From: Bacillota bacterium | GTDB taxonomy: Bacteria > Bacillota > Clostridia > Lachnospirales > Lachnospiraceae | Reading direction: 5' to 3' | DNA length: 64,000 nt | NCBI GenBank assembly: GCA_023415635.1 | Contig: JAEZJV010000006.1 | Span: forward strand, 10,960 to 74,959 | Shown here: one piece after another, positions 16,142 to 25,069 of the stretch | Layout of the letters: the number at the start of each line of letters is the position of its first letter | How positions within the stretch are numbered: position 1 is the first letter of the stretch | The notes under the pieces: model-generated | The model's input: the letters and a program-made list of their open reading frames with translations, nothing else | What the model was told of the DNA's origin: nothing | Database searches by the model: none | Program-made: the position numbers and the translations under genes

Positions 16142-17111
16142 TGAGATAAAAAATAACTTAATCACAGAGCGGATTCCTGCGGAGGAGGCTTTAGAGCTGG
16201 TAAAGCAGGAGGTTGACAAAGCCCTTTATAAATCACCGCTTGTTATCCGTAATTTTACCAGACATCTGATTTCTTCCAGAGGAAAATATATTCGGGCTCT
16301 CTCCGTCATCTATTGTGCCGAGGATGCAGATCAAAGAGTACACCCAAACGCAGTCAGGATAGCGGCAGCCATTGAGATACTGCATCTGGCAACGCTGGTA
16401 CATGATGATGTAATTGATAATGCAGAGCTGCGGCGCGGGGATGTTACTCTGCAGAAGAAATACGGAAAACGTACTGCAGTAATCTGCGGGGACTATCTGC
16501 TGACGGTTGCTCTTCGCATGGCGGGCTCCATTGAGAATAAGAAGGACTATCTGGAGCTAATGCTGCCGGACTATATCGGCAAATTATGCCTTGGTGAACT
16601 GGATCAGCATATAAACAACGGGAACATCAATCTATCAATCTATAGATATTTAAAAATAATATCGGGTAAGACAGCCGCTTTATTTGAAGCCTCATATTTT
16701 GCAGGTGCGATTTTTGCAGGCTGCAGTGAGAAGGAGTCAAACCGGTATCGGCAGCTGGGGTATTATGTCGGAATGATTTTTCAGCTGACGGATGACTGTA
16801 TTGATTTTGAGGATACAGTCGAGGATGCGCACAAGCCGGTTCAGTCAGATTACGAGCAGGGAGTCATTACGCTTCCGTTGATTCATGCGTTTTCTAAGCT
16901 CGATGATTTCAAAGCGAAGGCAAGGAGGCAAAAAATCACGCGAATTGAGATTAATGCTGCGGTAGCAAAGACCGGTGGGCTGGATTTTACCAGGGACATG
17001 GTGATAAAATATTATAATAAGGCAAGGCTGATTATAGACGAGCTTCCGGCAGAAAAAAGTAAGAAGGAGAAGCTGCTTCTGGTATTAAATAAAGCAGCAC
17101 GTAAGAGGTGA
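16134..17111 (+). CDS. dmkB: Polyprenyl diphosphate synthase (HepT/DmkB-like)
   Basis: 325 residues, a trans-isoprenyl diphosphate synthase that builds the polyprenyl tail of a quinone from farnesyl or geranyl diphosphate and isopentenyl diphosphate. The first Asp-rich motif is ATLVHDDVIDNAELRRGDVT (near 85-100) and the second is FQLTDDCIDFEDT (near 218). The overlap with the end of ndh2 (ATGACTAA) and the four-base gap to the prenyltransferase show translational coupling in one operon. By context it corresponds to DmkB of the Listeria EET locus, making the side chain of a demethylmenaquinone separate from the respiratory quinone pool. Chain length is not determined. Confidence 0.85.
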   Translation: MTNEIKNNLITERIPAEEALELVKQEVDKALYKSPLVIRNFTRHLISSRGKYIRALSVIYCAEDADQRVHPNAVRIAAAIEILHLATLVHDDVIDNAELRRGDVTLQKKYGKRTAVICGDYLLTVALRMAGSIENKKDYLELMLPDYIGKLCLGELDQHINNGNINLSIYRYLKIISGKTAALFEASYFAGAIFAGCSEKESNRYRQLGYYVGMIFQLTDDCIDFEDTVEDAHKPVQSDYEQGVITLPLIHAFSKLDDFKAKARRQKITRIEINAAVAKTGGLDFTRDMVIKYYNKARLIIDELPAEKSKKEKLLLVLNKAARKR

Positions 17112-17115
17112 AGCT

Positions 17116-18018
17116 ATGGTGATGCGTTTTCTGAGCTATGTTGAGATCATGACAAAAATAACAAGTACCTTTACTTTTATCTATACGATCGCCTTTCTTT
17201 TATACAAGGGGCAGCCGATCCGCTGGGGATTGACCTTCTTATTCTTCGGATCGATGTTCTTGTTTGATTTGACAACAACCGCAATTAATAATTATATTGA
17301 TACGAAGAACAATCACCAGACGCTGCAGTTTAAACGCCGAACCGCTTTAATCATTATCTATGTCCTGTTTGGACTCAGTACTATACTTGGTTTATTGCTG
17401 GCATGGCAGACCGATCTGGTGGTGTTACTGGTCGGAGGACTCTGCTTCCTATGTGGAGTGTTTTATACCTACGGACCGCTTCCGATTTCAAGAATGCCCT
17501 TGGGAGAAGTGATGTCAGGTATATTCTATGGATTATTGATACCCTTCCTGTTGCTTTATATTAATCAGCCCGAGGGTACTTACTTAACCCTGAAGGTTAA
17601 TTTATCGACAATATCCCTGGATCTGCAGGTACTTCCGCTATTATTCCTGCTGCTGTTCTCCGTCATTCCTTTTTCTACAACGGCCAATATTATGTTAGCC
17701 AATAATATCTGTGATTTAGAGAAGGACATTGCTGTAAGAAGGCATACCCTGCCCTACTATATCGGTAGAAAAGCACTTTATCTTTTTGCCGGACTATACT
17801 ATATGACCTATCTTGCAACAATACTCCTGGTGGTATTCGGGTTACTTTCTCCGATCTGCCTGCTATCTCTTATTACAATCATTCCTGTACAGAAAAATAT
17901 TAATACCTTTTATGCTAGACAGGAGAAGGCTACCACCTTTCTGATGGCCATCAAAAATTTTATGATCATAATGGGGGCAAATGCTACAGTAATCCTTGCA
18001 AGCGCTCTGATCACTTAA
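17116..18018 (+). CDS. dmkA: UbiA-family prenyltransferase (MenA/DmkA-like)
   Basis: 300 residues with about eight or nine membrane helices. The two Asp-rich prenyl-diphosphate sites are NNYIDTKNN (near residue 55) and NNICDLEKDIAVRRHTLP (near 200), as in MenA, which joins a polyprenyl tail to 1,4-dihydroxy-2-naphthoate to give demethylmenaquinone. GAGGTGAAGCT precedes the ATG, four bases after the dmkB stop. No menaquinone methyltransferase gene is beside it, which fits a pathway that stops at demethylmenaquinone, as proposed for Listeria DmkA. Substrate is inferred from context; other UbiA substrates are possible. Confidence 0.83.
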   Translation: MVMRFLSYVEIMTKITSTFTFIYTIAFLLYKGQPIRWGLTFLFFGSMFLFDLTTTAINNYIDTKNNHQTLQFKRRTALIIIYVLFGLSTILGLLLAWQTDLVVLLVGGLCFLCGVFYTYGPLPISRMPLGEVMSGIFYGLLIPFLLLYINQPEGTYLTLKVNLSTISLDLQVLPLLFLLLFSVIPFSTTANIMLANNICDLEKDIAVRRHTLPYYIGRKALYLFAGLYYMTYLATILLVVFGLLSPICLLSLITIIPVQKNINTFYARQEKATTFLMAIKNFMIIMGANATVILASALIT

Positions 18019-18098
18019 GTATATTATTCCTGTAGTACCGGGAATATATATAGATGTAAACAACTAATTAACCAAAAAACGTATATGGAGGAAAAAAT

Positions 18099-19103
18099 AT
18101 GAAAAAAATATTAGCTATGACACTTTGCATAGCAATGACAGTGTCATTATTAGTAGGCTGCAGCTCAGGCGGTGAAGCTGTAAAAACTGGTCTTGCAGTC
18201 GTATCATCCCTGGGAAAGTCAGCCAATGCAACTGCTGATGCAGAGGGCCTTGCTCAGACAGATTCTCTGATTGCTGCCGTATTGGTAGACAAAAATGGTA
18301 AGATCCTGGATTGTAAGATTGATGCCGCTCAGACTAAAATTAAATTCTCTGCAGAAGGTAAGCTGACTACAGATGTAGCTTCTACTTTTAAAACCAAGAA
18401 CGAACTCGGTACAGAGTATGGTATGGCTTCCGCTTCCGGTATCGGTAAGGAATGGTACGAGCAGGCTGCAGCCTTCGCTAAATACTGTGTAGGCAAGACT
18501 GTTGACGAAGTGAAGGGTATTGCCGTAAACGGAGAAGGCATACCAGGTGATGCAGACTTAGCCGCATCCGTAACAATACATATAGGTGACTATATAGAAG
18601 CTGTAGCACAGGCAGCAGGCGCAGCTACAGACAAGGGCGCTAAAAAAGGTGATAAGCTTGGACTGGCAATTACTACAGATATTTCAAAATCTTCTGATGC
18701 AACTGCTGATGCTGAAGGCTTGGCACAGTCCTACTCCAATATTGCTGTAGTAACCCTGAATAAGGATAGCAAAATTACGAGCTGTATTATTGATGCTATC
18801 CAGGGTAATGTTAATTTCTCGGCTACAGGTGAGATTTCAACTGATTTGACCGCTGCGCCCCAGACTAAGCAGGTACTGAAGGATTCCTATGGAATGAAGA
18901 AGGCTTCCGCTATCGGCAAGGAATGGTATGAGCAAGCAGATGCCTTTGCTGCTTACTGTGTAGGAAAGACTACTGAGGCTGTAAAGGGAATTGCTTTAAC
19001 TGATGATGGCAAAGCAGCGGATGCTGATCTTGCAGCATCTGTAACCGTACATGTCGGACCTTTTATTGCTAACGTTGAAAAGGCAGCTGCAGCTGCAAAA
19101 TAA
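18099..19103 (+). CDS. pplA: Tandem-repeat flavin-carrying lipoprotein (PplA-like)
   Basis: 334 residues with a lipoprotein signal (MKKILAMTLCIAMTVSLLVG then Cys21). The mature protein is two homologous repeats of about 150 residues. Each has ATADAEGLAQ, then a beta-rich segment, then IGKEWYEQA followed by YCVGKT and VKGIA, and ends DADLAASVT(I/V)H. The DLAASVT element resembles ApbE flavinylation sites, so the Thr near residues 157 and 310 are candidate FMN acceptors. In Listeria PplA carries two FMNs and delivers electrons outside the cell. Gene order with ndh2, dmkB, dmkA and fmnB supports this role. A good GGAGG site and an 80-base gap from dmkA precede it; a strong hairpin follows. Confidence 0.85.
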   Translation: MKKILAMTLCIAMTVSLLVGCSSGGEAVKTGLAVVSSLGKSANATADAEGLAQTDSLIAAVLVDKNGKILDCKIDAAQTKIKFSAEGKLTTDVASTFKTKNELGTEYGMASASGIGKEWYEQAAAFAKYCVGKTVDEVKGIAVNGEGIPGDADLAASVTIHIGDYIEAVAQAAGAATDKGAKKGDKLGLAITTDISKSSDATADAEGLAQSYSNIAVVTLNKDSKITSCIIDAIQGNVNFSATGEISTDLTAAPQTKQVLKDSYGMKKASAIGKEWYEQADAFAAYCVGKTTEAVKGIALTDDGKAADADLAASVTVHVGPFIANVEKAAAAAK

Positions 19104-19127
19104 TGAGCTTAAGAAAGTAAACTTAAG

Positions 19128-19222
19128 AACTGCTGCAAAATATAAGACTTTACATATATTGTAGAATTATGCTACGATATAAAGTGATTTCTTATTTTTG
19201 CAGCAGTTAGTTTTTTGTTTTC
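19128..19222 (+). terminator. Long hairpin terminator after pplA, member of a repeat family
   Basis: AACTGCTGCAAAATATAAG (19128-19146) pairs with CTTATTTTTGCAGCAGTT (19191-19208), with an inner GTAG/CTAC stem, followed by AGTTTTTTGTTTT. It should reduce read-through from the abundant lipoprotein gene into fmnB. Its arm shares CTGCTRCAAAAT with the palindrome at 7255-7327. Confidence 0.75.
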
Positions 19223-19247
19223 ATATAATTTCGGATGAGGTGAAGTC

Positions 19248-20351
19248 TTGAAAAGATTTATTTCGGTTTTATTGCTTACCAGCATAATTTTTAATCTGAC
19301 AGCCTGCAGCTTAAAAACAGAGCCGGAGCGTTATCAGGCACAGTTTTTAGAGCTTTTTGATACAGTTACCACAATAATCGGATATGCCGAAAGCAAAGAA
19401 GAATTTTCCGAATTTTCACAGTCAGTTTATGATAATCTGAAGGAATATCATGAGCTTTTCGATATATATCATAACTACGAGGGAATCAACAATGTTAAGA
19501 CCATTAATGATAATGCCGGAATTGCACCGGTTAAGGTGGATCAGAGAATTATCGAGCTTCTTCAGTTCGCAAAGGAAGCCTATACTTTATCGGAGGGTAA
19601 GGTGAATGTTGCATTCGGCGCGGTTCTATCCGTGTGGCATGATTATCGTGAGGAAGGCTTGAACACCCCGGATAGGGCAAAGCTGCCTCCGATGGAGCTG
19701 CTAAAGGAGAAGGCAAAGCATACGGATATGAATCAGATTATTGTTGATGAGAAGGCTTCAACAGTATATCTGACTGATCCCGAGATGCGCCTTGATGTAG
19801 GTGCGATTGCCAAGGGCTATGCAACCGAGCAGGTAGCTAGAATAGCAATGGCAGATGGATATACCAATGCACTTTTTAGTGTCGGTGGCAATGTGCGTTC
19901 CATAGGAAGCAAAGGACCTGATATCAGGGAGAAAGCAGATACTTCGACTTCCAAGAAGGTAGTCGCCTGGAAGGTAGGAGTTCAGAACCCGGACCTGGAG
20001 AGTGACGAGCCCTATCTGGATATTCTGGAGTTGGACAACCTGTCCTTAGTATCCAGCGGTGATTATGAGAGATATTATACGGTTGACGGCAAACGCTATC
20101 ATCACATCATTAATCCGGATACCTTGATGCCGACGACCTACTATCGTGCGGTATCCATAGTGACTGAGGATTCCGGGCTGGCGGATGCACTTTCCACAGC
20201 GATTTTCAATCTGCCCTATGAGGAAGGACTGAAATTAATCGAGAGTCTGCCGGATACAGAAGCATTATGGGTATATACCGACGGAACATTAAAGCCCAGC
20301 AGTGGATTTGAAGCATTACTAAATAAGAGTGACAGCGGTACTACAGATTAA
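19248..20351 (+). CDS. fmnB: FAD:protein FMN transferase, lipoprotein form (ApbE/FmnB)
   Basis: 367 residues, starting at TTG with GAGGTGAAG six bases upstream. Signal peptide with lipobox LTAC (Cys20) places it outside the membrane. ApbE hallmarks are present: LFDTVTTIIGY, LDVGAIAKGYATEQVA (FAD/Mg site, near residue 183), NALFSVGGNVRSIG, and YHHIINPDTLMPT followed by DSGLADALSTAIFNL. It transfers FMN from FAD to Thr/Ser of target proteins by a phosphoester bond; the lipoprotein just upstream is the obvious substrate. In Listeria the matching enzyme is FmnB. The hairpin between pplA and fmnB suggests lower expression of this gene. Confidence 0.92.
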   Translation: MKRFISVLLLTSIIFNLTACSLKTEPERYQAQFLELFDTVTTIIGYAESKEEFSEFSQSVYDNLKEYHELFDIYHNYEGINNVKTINDNAGIAPVKVDQRIIELLQFAKEAYTLSEGKVNVAFGAVLSVWHDYREEGLNTPDRAKLPPMELLKEKAKHTDMNQIIVDEKASTVYLTDPEMRLDVGAIAKGYATEQVARIAMADGYTNALFSVGGNVRSIGSKGPDIREKADTSTSKKVVAWKVGVQNPDLESDEPYLDILELDNLSLVSSGDYERYYTVDGKRYHHIINPDTLMPTTYYRAVSIVTEDSGLADALSTAIFNLPYEEGLKLIESLPDTEALWVYTDGTLKPSSGFEALLNKSDSGTTD

Positions 20352-20407
20352 ATTCTCAGAAGTAATCCGTACCGAAATTAGGACAAAGTTTATATGATAC
20401 GTCCGTG

Positions 20408-20475
20408 AAGGACTGGAAGTCTTGCTCTGTGACAGACTGCTGCTGCAGTTAACAGGCAGAAGACTGTCAGTCCTT
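20408..20475 (+). terminator. Long imperfect hairpin downstream of fmnB
   Basis: AAGGACTG (20408-20415) and CAGTCCTT (20468-20475) are perfectly complementary and the interior has GACAGACTGC and GCAGAAGACTGTC, giving an extended imperfect stem. TCTAC follows, with little T run. It may end the fmnB transcript or be part of the leader of the Lrp gene; which is unclear. Confidence 0.4.
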
Positions 20476-20622
20476 TCTACGTCTGTCTGCCATAATCAGA
20501 ATTTACATAATCTGATACAGTACTACTTGAAAATAGCAATCTATGGGTATAGAATTAGGTAAGTCGATAATTTGGACTTGTAGAACTTTGAAATAATAAA
20601 ACGAACAAGATGGAGGTCTCGG

Positions 20623-21066
20623 ATGGATCATATAGATAAGCAGCTGTTAATCATGCTTCAGGAAAATGCAAGAGTGCCCCTAAAGCTCCTGGCTGAAAAG
20701 GTGTACTTATCCTCACCTGCTGTTGCAGCAAGAATAGCGCGTTTGGAAAAGCAGGGGATTATTAAGGGATATCATACAGATGTCGATTGGCTGAAGCTCG
20801 GACATCACATCACTGCCTTCATAAATCTGGAGGTAGCACCATCCCAAAAGCAGGATTTTTATCCTTTTATCAAGGCCTGCCCGAATGTGATGGAGTGTAA
20901 TTGTGTCACAGGTAATTATTCAATGCTCATTAAGGTATGCTTTCAGAGTACGATGGACCTGGATGCTTTCATTGGTGAGGTGCAAAAATTCGGAAAAACC
21001 AGTACGCAAATTGTATTCTCAACAGCAGTGGAGCATCGAGGGCTTCAGATATTCGGTGAGGAGTAG
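20623..21066 (+). CDS. Lrp/AsnC-family transcriptional regulator
   Basis: 147 residues, full length. The N-terminal winged helix reads DKQLLIMLQENARVPLKLLA and VYLSSPAVAARIARLEKQGI. The C-terminal RAM domain (ITAFINLEVAPSQKQDFYPF) ends VEHRGLQIFGEE. These proteins form octameric discs that bind DNA in response to amino acids. GGAGG precedes the ATG by the usual spacing. It has its own leader of about 270 bases after fmnB; whether it regulates the electron-transfer genes or galK is not shown. Confidence 0.9.
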   Translation: MDHIDKQLLIMLQENARVPLKLLAEKVYLSSPAVAARIARLEKQGIIKGYHTDVDWLKLGHHITAFINLEVAPSQKQDFYPFIKACPNVMECNCVTGNYSMLIKVCFQSTMDLDAFIGEVQKFGKTSTQIVFSTAVEHRGLQIFGEE

Positions 21067-21197
21067 AAAAGAGGGGAAGGTATGATATAGACTGCCACAA
21101 TGAATTTGGATGATACAGAGCGTCTGGCAGCTATAACCTAATGAAACAAGAAAACTGTAATAATACATAATTATAAAATAAATAAAAGGAGAATGGT

Positions 21198-22361
21198 ATG
21201 AAACAGGAGCTGCTGCAGAGATTTGAGATGATTTTCGGTACCGGAGATGATTGTCGGGTATACTTTGCTCCGGGCAGGGTCAATCTGATCGGTGAACATA
21301 CGGATTATAACGGAGGGCATGTATTTCCCTGTGCCTTAACCCTGGGTACCTATGCCGTGGTTAGAAAGAGAGCGGACAAGAAGCTGCGTTTTTATTCCAT
21401 GAATTTTGATAAGCTTGGTGTAATAGAGGCCTCTGTCGAGCAACTGGAATATAAGAATGAGGATCAGTGGGCCAATTATCCAAAGGGTATTCTATGGGTA
21501 ATGAAGCAGAGGGGCTTCTCTATTGATAACGGGCTGGATATCCTGTATTACGGTAACATTCCGAATGGCTCCGGCCTATCCTCCTCCGCTTCGCTTGAGG
21601 TGCTGACCGGCTTTTTTCTAAGGGATTTGTTCGGGCTTGAGGTAACTAATACAGAGCTTGCCCTGATTGGACAGTATTCCGAAAATAATTATAATGGAGT
21701 GAACTGCGGTATCATGGATCAATTTGCAGTTGCTATGGGTAAGAAGAATTGTGCCATTTTTCTGGATACTGCAGATCTGTCCTATGAGTATGCGCCACTG
21801 GAGCTCGGAGCTGCGAAGATTGTTATCATGAATACCAATAAGGTTCGAGGACTGGGTGATTCTAAGTACAATGAAAGAAGAAGCGAATGTGAAGCGGCTC
21901 TGGCTTCACTGCAAAAGGTAGTGCCGATCAAGGCGCTGGGCGACTTGACAGAGGAACAGTTTGAAGGACATAAGGAGGTTATTAAAAGCCCAATTCAAAG
22001 AAAACGGGCCAGGCATGCAGTTTATGAGAATCAGAGGACAATCAAAGCTGTACAGGCATTGAAGAATAATGACCTGGAGTACTTCGGAGAACTGATGGCT
22101 GCATCGCATACATCACTGCAGCAGGATTACGAGGTGACAGGCATAGAGCTGGATACTATTGTGGAAGCTGCTTTACGGCAGGAGGGTGTCTTCGGTGCAA
22201 GAATGACCGGAGCAGGCTTTGGAGGTTGTGCAGTCAGCATCGTCCGGGAGGAATGGATAGATACCTTTATTCATCATGTAGGTAAGGAATATGAAGAGAG
22301 GATCGGCTATCCTGCGGACTTCTATGTGGTAGAGGTCGGTGATGGTCCGGTGTTATTATAG
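21198..22361 (+). CDS. galK: Galactokinase
   Basis: 387 residues, the usual length. It phosphorylates galactose at C1 with ATP, the first committed step of the Leloir pathway. The galactokinase signature GRVNLIGEHTDYNGGHVF is at about residue 25, the GHMP ATP-binding motif GNIPNGSGLSSSASLE near 120, and the third GHMP motif RMTGAGFGGCAVS near 335; NCGIMDQFAVAMGK carries the catalytic Asp. AAAAGGAGAATGGT precedes the ATG. galT and galE are not adjacent. Confidence 0.95.
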   Translation: MKQELLQRFEMIFGTGDDCRVYFAPGRVNLIGEHTDYNGGHVFPCALTLGTYAVVRKRADKKLRFYSMNFDKLGVIEASVEQLEYKNEDQWANYPKGILWVMKQRGFSIDNGLDILYYGNIPNGSGLSSSASLEVLTGFFLRDLFGLEVTNTELALIGQYSENNYNGVNCGIMDQFAVAMGKKNCAIFLDTADLSYEYAPLELGAAKIVIMNTNKVRGLGDSKYNERRSECEAALASLQKVVPIKALGDLTEEQFEGHKEVIKSPIQRKRARHAVYENQRTIKAVQALKNNDLEYFGELMAASHTSLQQDYEVTGIELDTIVEAALRQEGVFGARMTGAGFGGCAVSIVREEWIDTFIHHVGKEYEERIGYPADFYVVEVGDGPVLL

Positions 22362-22687
22362 CTTTCTCTGTAATCAGACTGCTTCCTCGGAATCCCTTAT
22401 CTCATCCAGTTACAGACAAAAATCTATGAATTCATAAAAAAATTGATGATATAGAATATCACCACATAGGTAAGATTTGTTGAGATAAATTTCGAAACAA
22501 TACCGAACAGGCAGCCGACTAGGACGAAGCATAAAAAGAGGAGACTTTTCCCTTTTGCTGTGCGGGAGGTATAGGATACCTGTAATAGCATAGGGACAAG
22601 GATATGTAAAGACAGACTATTGCTATTATTTCATTTCATGCTATACTTTCTTCATCATTATATTCGAGGCTAGAGGAGATAAAAGGA
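22362..22687. other. Intergenic region of 326 bases with one possible minus-strand microORF
   Basis: Between galK and the shikimate kinase gene. On the minus strand 22591-22424 there is an open frame of 55 codons (MLLQVSYTSRTAKGKSLLFL, then a hydrophobic segment with GCLFGIVSKFIS, ending FFMNS). It could encode one or two membrane helices but has no recognisable ribosome site, so I see it as a decayed membrane-protein fragment or chance frame. No terminator after galK is evident. Confidence 0.3.
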
Positions 22688-23182
22688 ATGAATAATATTA
22701 TCTTAATAGGAATGCCGGGTGCCGGTAAAAGTACGGTTGGGGTCATTTTAGCAAAGGTCCTGGGATATCATTTTGTAGATTCGGATCTTCTGATTCAGGA
22801 GCAGCAGCAGTGCTTGCTGAAGGATATCATCGAACGGGATGGTCTGGAAGGACTGATTGCTGCCGAGGAACAGGTTAATAAAAGCATACAGGCAGAGCAT
22901 GCGGTGATTGCGACCGGAGGAAGTGTAATCTACGGTACCGAAGCAATGGAGCATCTTAAGTCCATAGGGACGATCGTATATATCCGCTTGAGCTATGAGA
23001 CAATTAATAAACGCCTCGGCAACATAAAGCAGCGAGGCGTGGTATTTCGGGAAGGTCAGACATTAAAGTCCTTATACGAGGAACGGTGCCCTTACTATGA
23101 AAAATATGCCCATATCATCATTGATGCCGAAGGCATGGATATGGAAGAGGTGATGAAGGCGATTAAGGCTGCCTGTCAGTGA
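22688..23182 (+). CDS. aroK: Shikimate kinase family protein
   Basis: 164 residues, normal length. The Walker A motif GMPGAGKSTVG is at residues 8-18, followed by YHFVDSDLLIQEQQ (the DxD-like substrate and Mg site) and ATGGSVIYG (shikimate-binding GG motif). ATP phosphorylates shikimate at O3 in aromatic amino acid synthesis. It lacks other aro genes beside it, and the usual FR motif after the DSD strand is not obvious (IERDGLEGLIAAEE is in its place), so a related kinase specificity is possible. GAGGAG precedes the ATG. The stop is adjacent to the stop of the convergent methionine sulfoxide reductase gene, with no terminator between them. Confidence 0.8.
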   Translation: MNNIILIGMPGAGKSTVGVILAKVLGYHFVDSDLLIQEQQQCLLKDIIERDGLEGLIAAEEQVNKSIQAEHAVIATGGSVIYGTEAMEHLKSIGTIVYIRLSYETINKRLGNIKQRGVVFREGQTLKSLYEERCPYYEKYAHIIIDAEGMDMEEVMKAIKAACQ

Positions 23183-23677
23183 TTACAGCGTCCAGTCACA
23201 GCCCTTCGTAAGCTCAGCGGCAAAAACCTCAAGCCCTGCCCGGTCCTCTTCATCGAAGCGGTTGATAAGAGGGCTGTCAATGTCCAGAACTCCTAGGATG
23301 GTATCTTCGAGGTGCAGGGGGATGACAATCTCGGAACGGGAAGCACTATCGCAGGCAATATGTCCCGGAAAATCATGGACGTCCCGAACCAGAAGGGTCC
23401 TAGCCTCTGCAACCGCAGTTCCGCAGACACCCTTGCCGATTGGAATATGGATACAGGCAGGCTTACCCTGGAAGGGACCCAGAAGCAGCTCTCCCTCCTT
23501 CATAAGGTAAAAGCCAGCCCAGTTAATATCCTTTAAAGCCAGTTTAAGTAAAGCAGAGGCATTGCTGAGATTTGGAAGCACATGAGGCTCTCCATCCAGC
23601 ATTGCCTTTAACTGTTCTGACAGTAAATGATACATTTCTCTTTTGTTTTCGGGATATAGATAATCGGTCGTCTGCAT
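23183..23677 (-). CDS. msrC: Free methionine-(R)-sulfoxide reductase (GAF domain)
   Basis: 164 residues, a single GAF domain. All three cysteines of the fRMsr family are visible: GKPACIHIPIGKGVCGTA supplies two and HIACDSASRSEIV the third, which is the catalytic one. LGVLDIDSPLINRFDEED is the typical C-terminal signature. It reduces free Met-R-sulfoxide with thioredoxin and protects against oxidants. It is the last gene of a minus-strand trio with a DUF3006 gene (36 bases upstream) and a ComEC-type hydrolase. AAAGGAAA precedes the ATG. Confidence 0.92.
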   Translation of the reverse strand: MQTTDYLYPENKREMYHLLSEQLKAMLDGEPHVLPNLSNASALLKLALKDINWAGFYLMKEGELLLGPFQGKPACIHIPIGKGVCGTAVAEARTLLVRDVHDFPGHIACDSASRSEIVIPLHLEDTILGVLDIDSPLINRFDEEDRAGLEVFAAELTKGCDWTL

Positions 23678-23713
23678 GGTTATTTCCTTTCTTATGTATC
23701 TGTAATAATGAAA

Positions 23714-23938
23714 CTACTCTTTTTCCAATAATCTCTTCATCTTGTCAAGGATACGTCTTTCCCTTACAGTATTTTCTTCCCGGTCCGGCTGAAACATTCC
23801 GTCAGCGTCCCGTACCAGACAGTCACCTTCTCTGCAGCCTAGCGGAAGCTGGTACTTCGGGATTGAGACAGTGGTCTGATCCTCCAGTTCACATATGGCA
23901 TAATTACCTTCAAAACGGTCAATGGTAAATCTCGTCAT
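23714..23938 (-). CDS. DUF3006 family protein
   Basis: 74 residues; a small beta-rich domain MTRFTIDRFEGNYAICELED followed by a charged helix ending MKRLLEKE. DUF3006 proteins of this size are often encoded beside ComEC-like metallo-beta-lactamase proteins, as here: the hydrolase gene ends 14 bases upstream with a GGAGGA site in the gap, so the two are translationally linked. The biochemical role of DUF3006 is unknown. Confidence 0.82.
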   Translation of the reverse strand: MTRFTIDRFEGNYAICELEDQTTVSIPKYQLPLGCREGDCLVRDADGMFQPDREENTVRERRILDKMKRLLEKE

Positions 23939-23952
23939 AGGAAGTCCTCCAA

Positions 23953-24858
23953 TTACTTTAAATCCTTTTCTGTTAATTCATAATTCATTTGATTGACGGA
24001 AATCGTATTCCCATCAGTATGAAACACTAGGGTTCCCTGTATGTCGGTGCGGTAAAGCTTAATGTTCATCTTATTGATGGTACGGAGCGTCCTTTTATGG
24101 GGATGCCCATAATCATTGTCACTTGCAACGCTTAATACCGCATATTCCGGATCAACTGCTTTCAGAAATTCCTCACTGGAGCTGTTTGCAGAGCCATGGT
24201 GACCGAGCTTGATCACATCTGCCGATAAATCCATATTTTTTGCCAGCATCTCCTTTTCTGAAAGCGTTTCAGCATCTCCGGTGAAGAGAAAAACGGAATC
24301 TCCGTAGCAGAGCCTGATTACGATGCTGTAATTATTCATATCCTCATAACTATCTGAATTTGGTGCAAGAATAGTAAAGCTGGCGGAGCCGAGATGATAA
24401 AGACTGCCAATCTGGGCCTTGGTAACAGAAAGATTTCTCTTTTCTATGGTATCCAGTACGTTTTCGTAGGTTTTTGTCGTATGTATGACGTCAGGTAGAA
24501 GAATTCTCTCTACCTCATAGGTATTCAGCACCGTATCGAGACCGCCGATGTGGTCGCTATGCGGATGTGTTGCAATGACATAATCAAGTTTGGTGATGTG
24601 CTGGGAGTCCAGATAATCGGTTATGACGGAGCGATTATTACTGTCACCGGCATCAATCAGCATAGCAGAGTTGTCGGCTTCAACCAAAATAGCATCTCCC
24701 TGTCCGACATCAATGAAATGAACCTCCATGCTCCCGGCTTTGTTGACCGTATCGGTAGGGCCTTCCTGCGTAAAGACATAATAAATAATAATGAAAAGTA
24801 GTGCAAGAAGGATGATACCAGAGAAATGGTTACGTATTAATCTGGCTTTTCTTATCAT
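23953..24858 (-). CDS. ComEC/Rec2-type metallo-beta-lactamase hydrolase, membrane-anchored
   Basis: 301 residues. One N-terminal membrane helix (IILLALLFIIIYYVFT) is followed by an extracytoplasmic metallo-hydrolase domain: VGQGDAILVEADNSAMLIDA, the metal site THPHSDHIGGLD, a further His/Asp site FLFTGDAETLSEKE, and KLGHHGSANSSSEEF. This is the isolated ComEC C-terminal domain seen in many Firmicutes, not the full DNA channel. It is proposed to be a nuclease or phosphodiesterase acting outside the membrane. First gene of the unit with DUF3006 and msrC. Confidence 0.85.
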   Translation of the reverse strand: MIRKARLIRNHFSGIILLALLFIIIYYVFTQEGPTDTVNKAGSMEVHFIDVGQGDAILVEADNSAMLIDAGDSNNRSVITDYLDSQHITKLDYVIATHPHSDHIGGLDTVLNTYEVERILLPDVIHTTKTYENVLDTIEKRNLSVTKAQIGSLYHLGSASFTILAPNSDSYEDMNNYSIVIRLCYGDSVFLFTGDAETLSEKEMLAKNMDLSADVIKLGHHGSANSSSEEFLKAVDPEYAVLSVASDNDYGHPHKRTLRTINKMNIKLYRTDIQGTLVFHTDGNTISVNQMNYELTEKDLK

Positions 24859-25069
24859 GGGATAGAATTCCTTTCCTTAGAGTTAGGCTACATCAGCCTG
24901 TACCTGCTTCCGTTCCTGAAAGAAAATGATTCTATATAACTATTATATAGATATACGTTCGGTTTTACAATGTTATAACTTATAATATATAAAGTACAAG
25001 GGAAAAGTGCTGTGGCATGCTTTTCAATGGAAATATAATGGAATATAATCATAGAGAAGGAGTGATCGG

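Noticed and set aside
22424..22591. Minus-strand 55-codon hydrophobic frame
   Set aside because: No Shine-Dalgarno site and no family recognised; kept only as a note in the intergenic entry.
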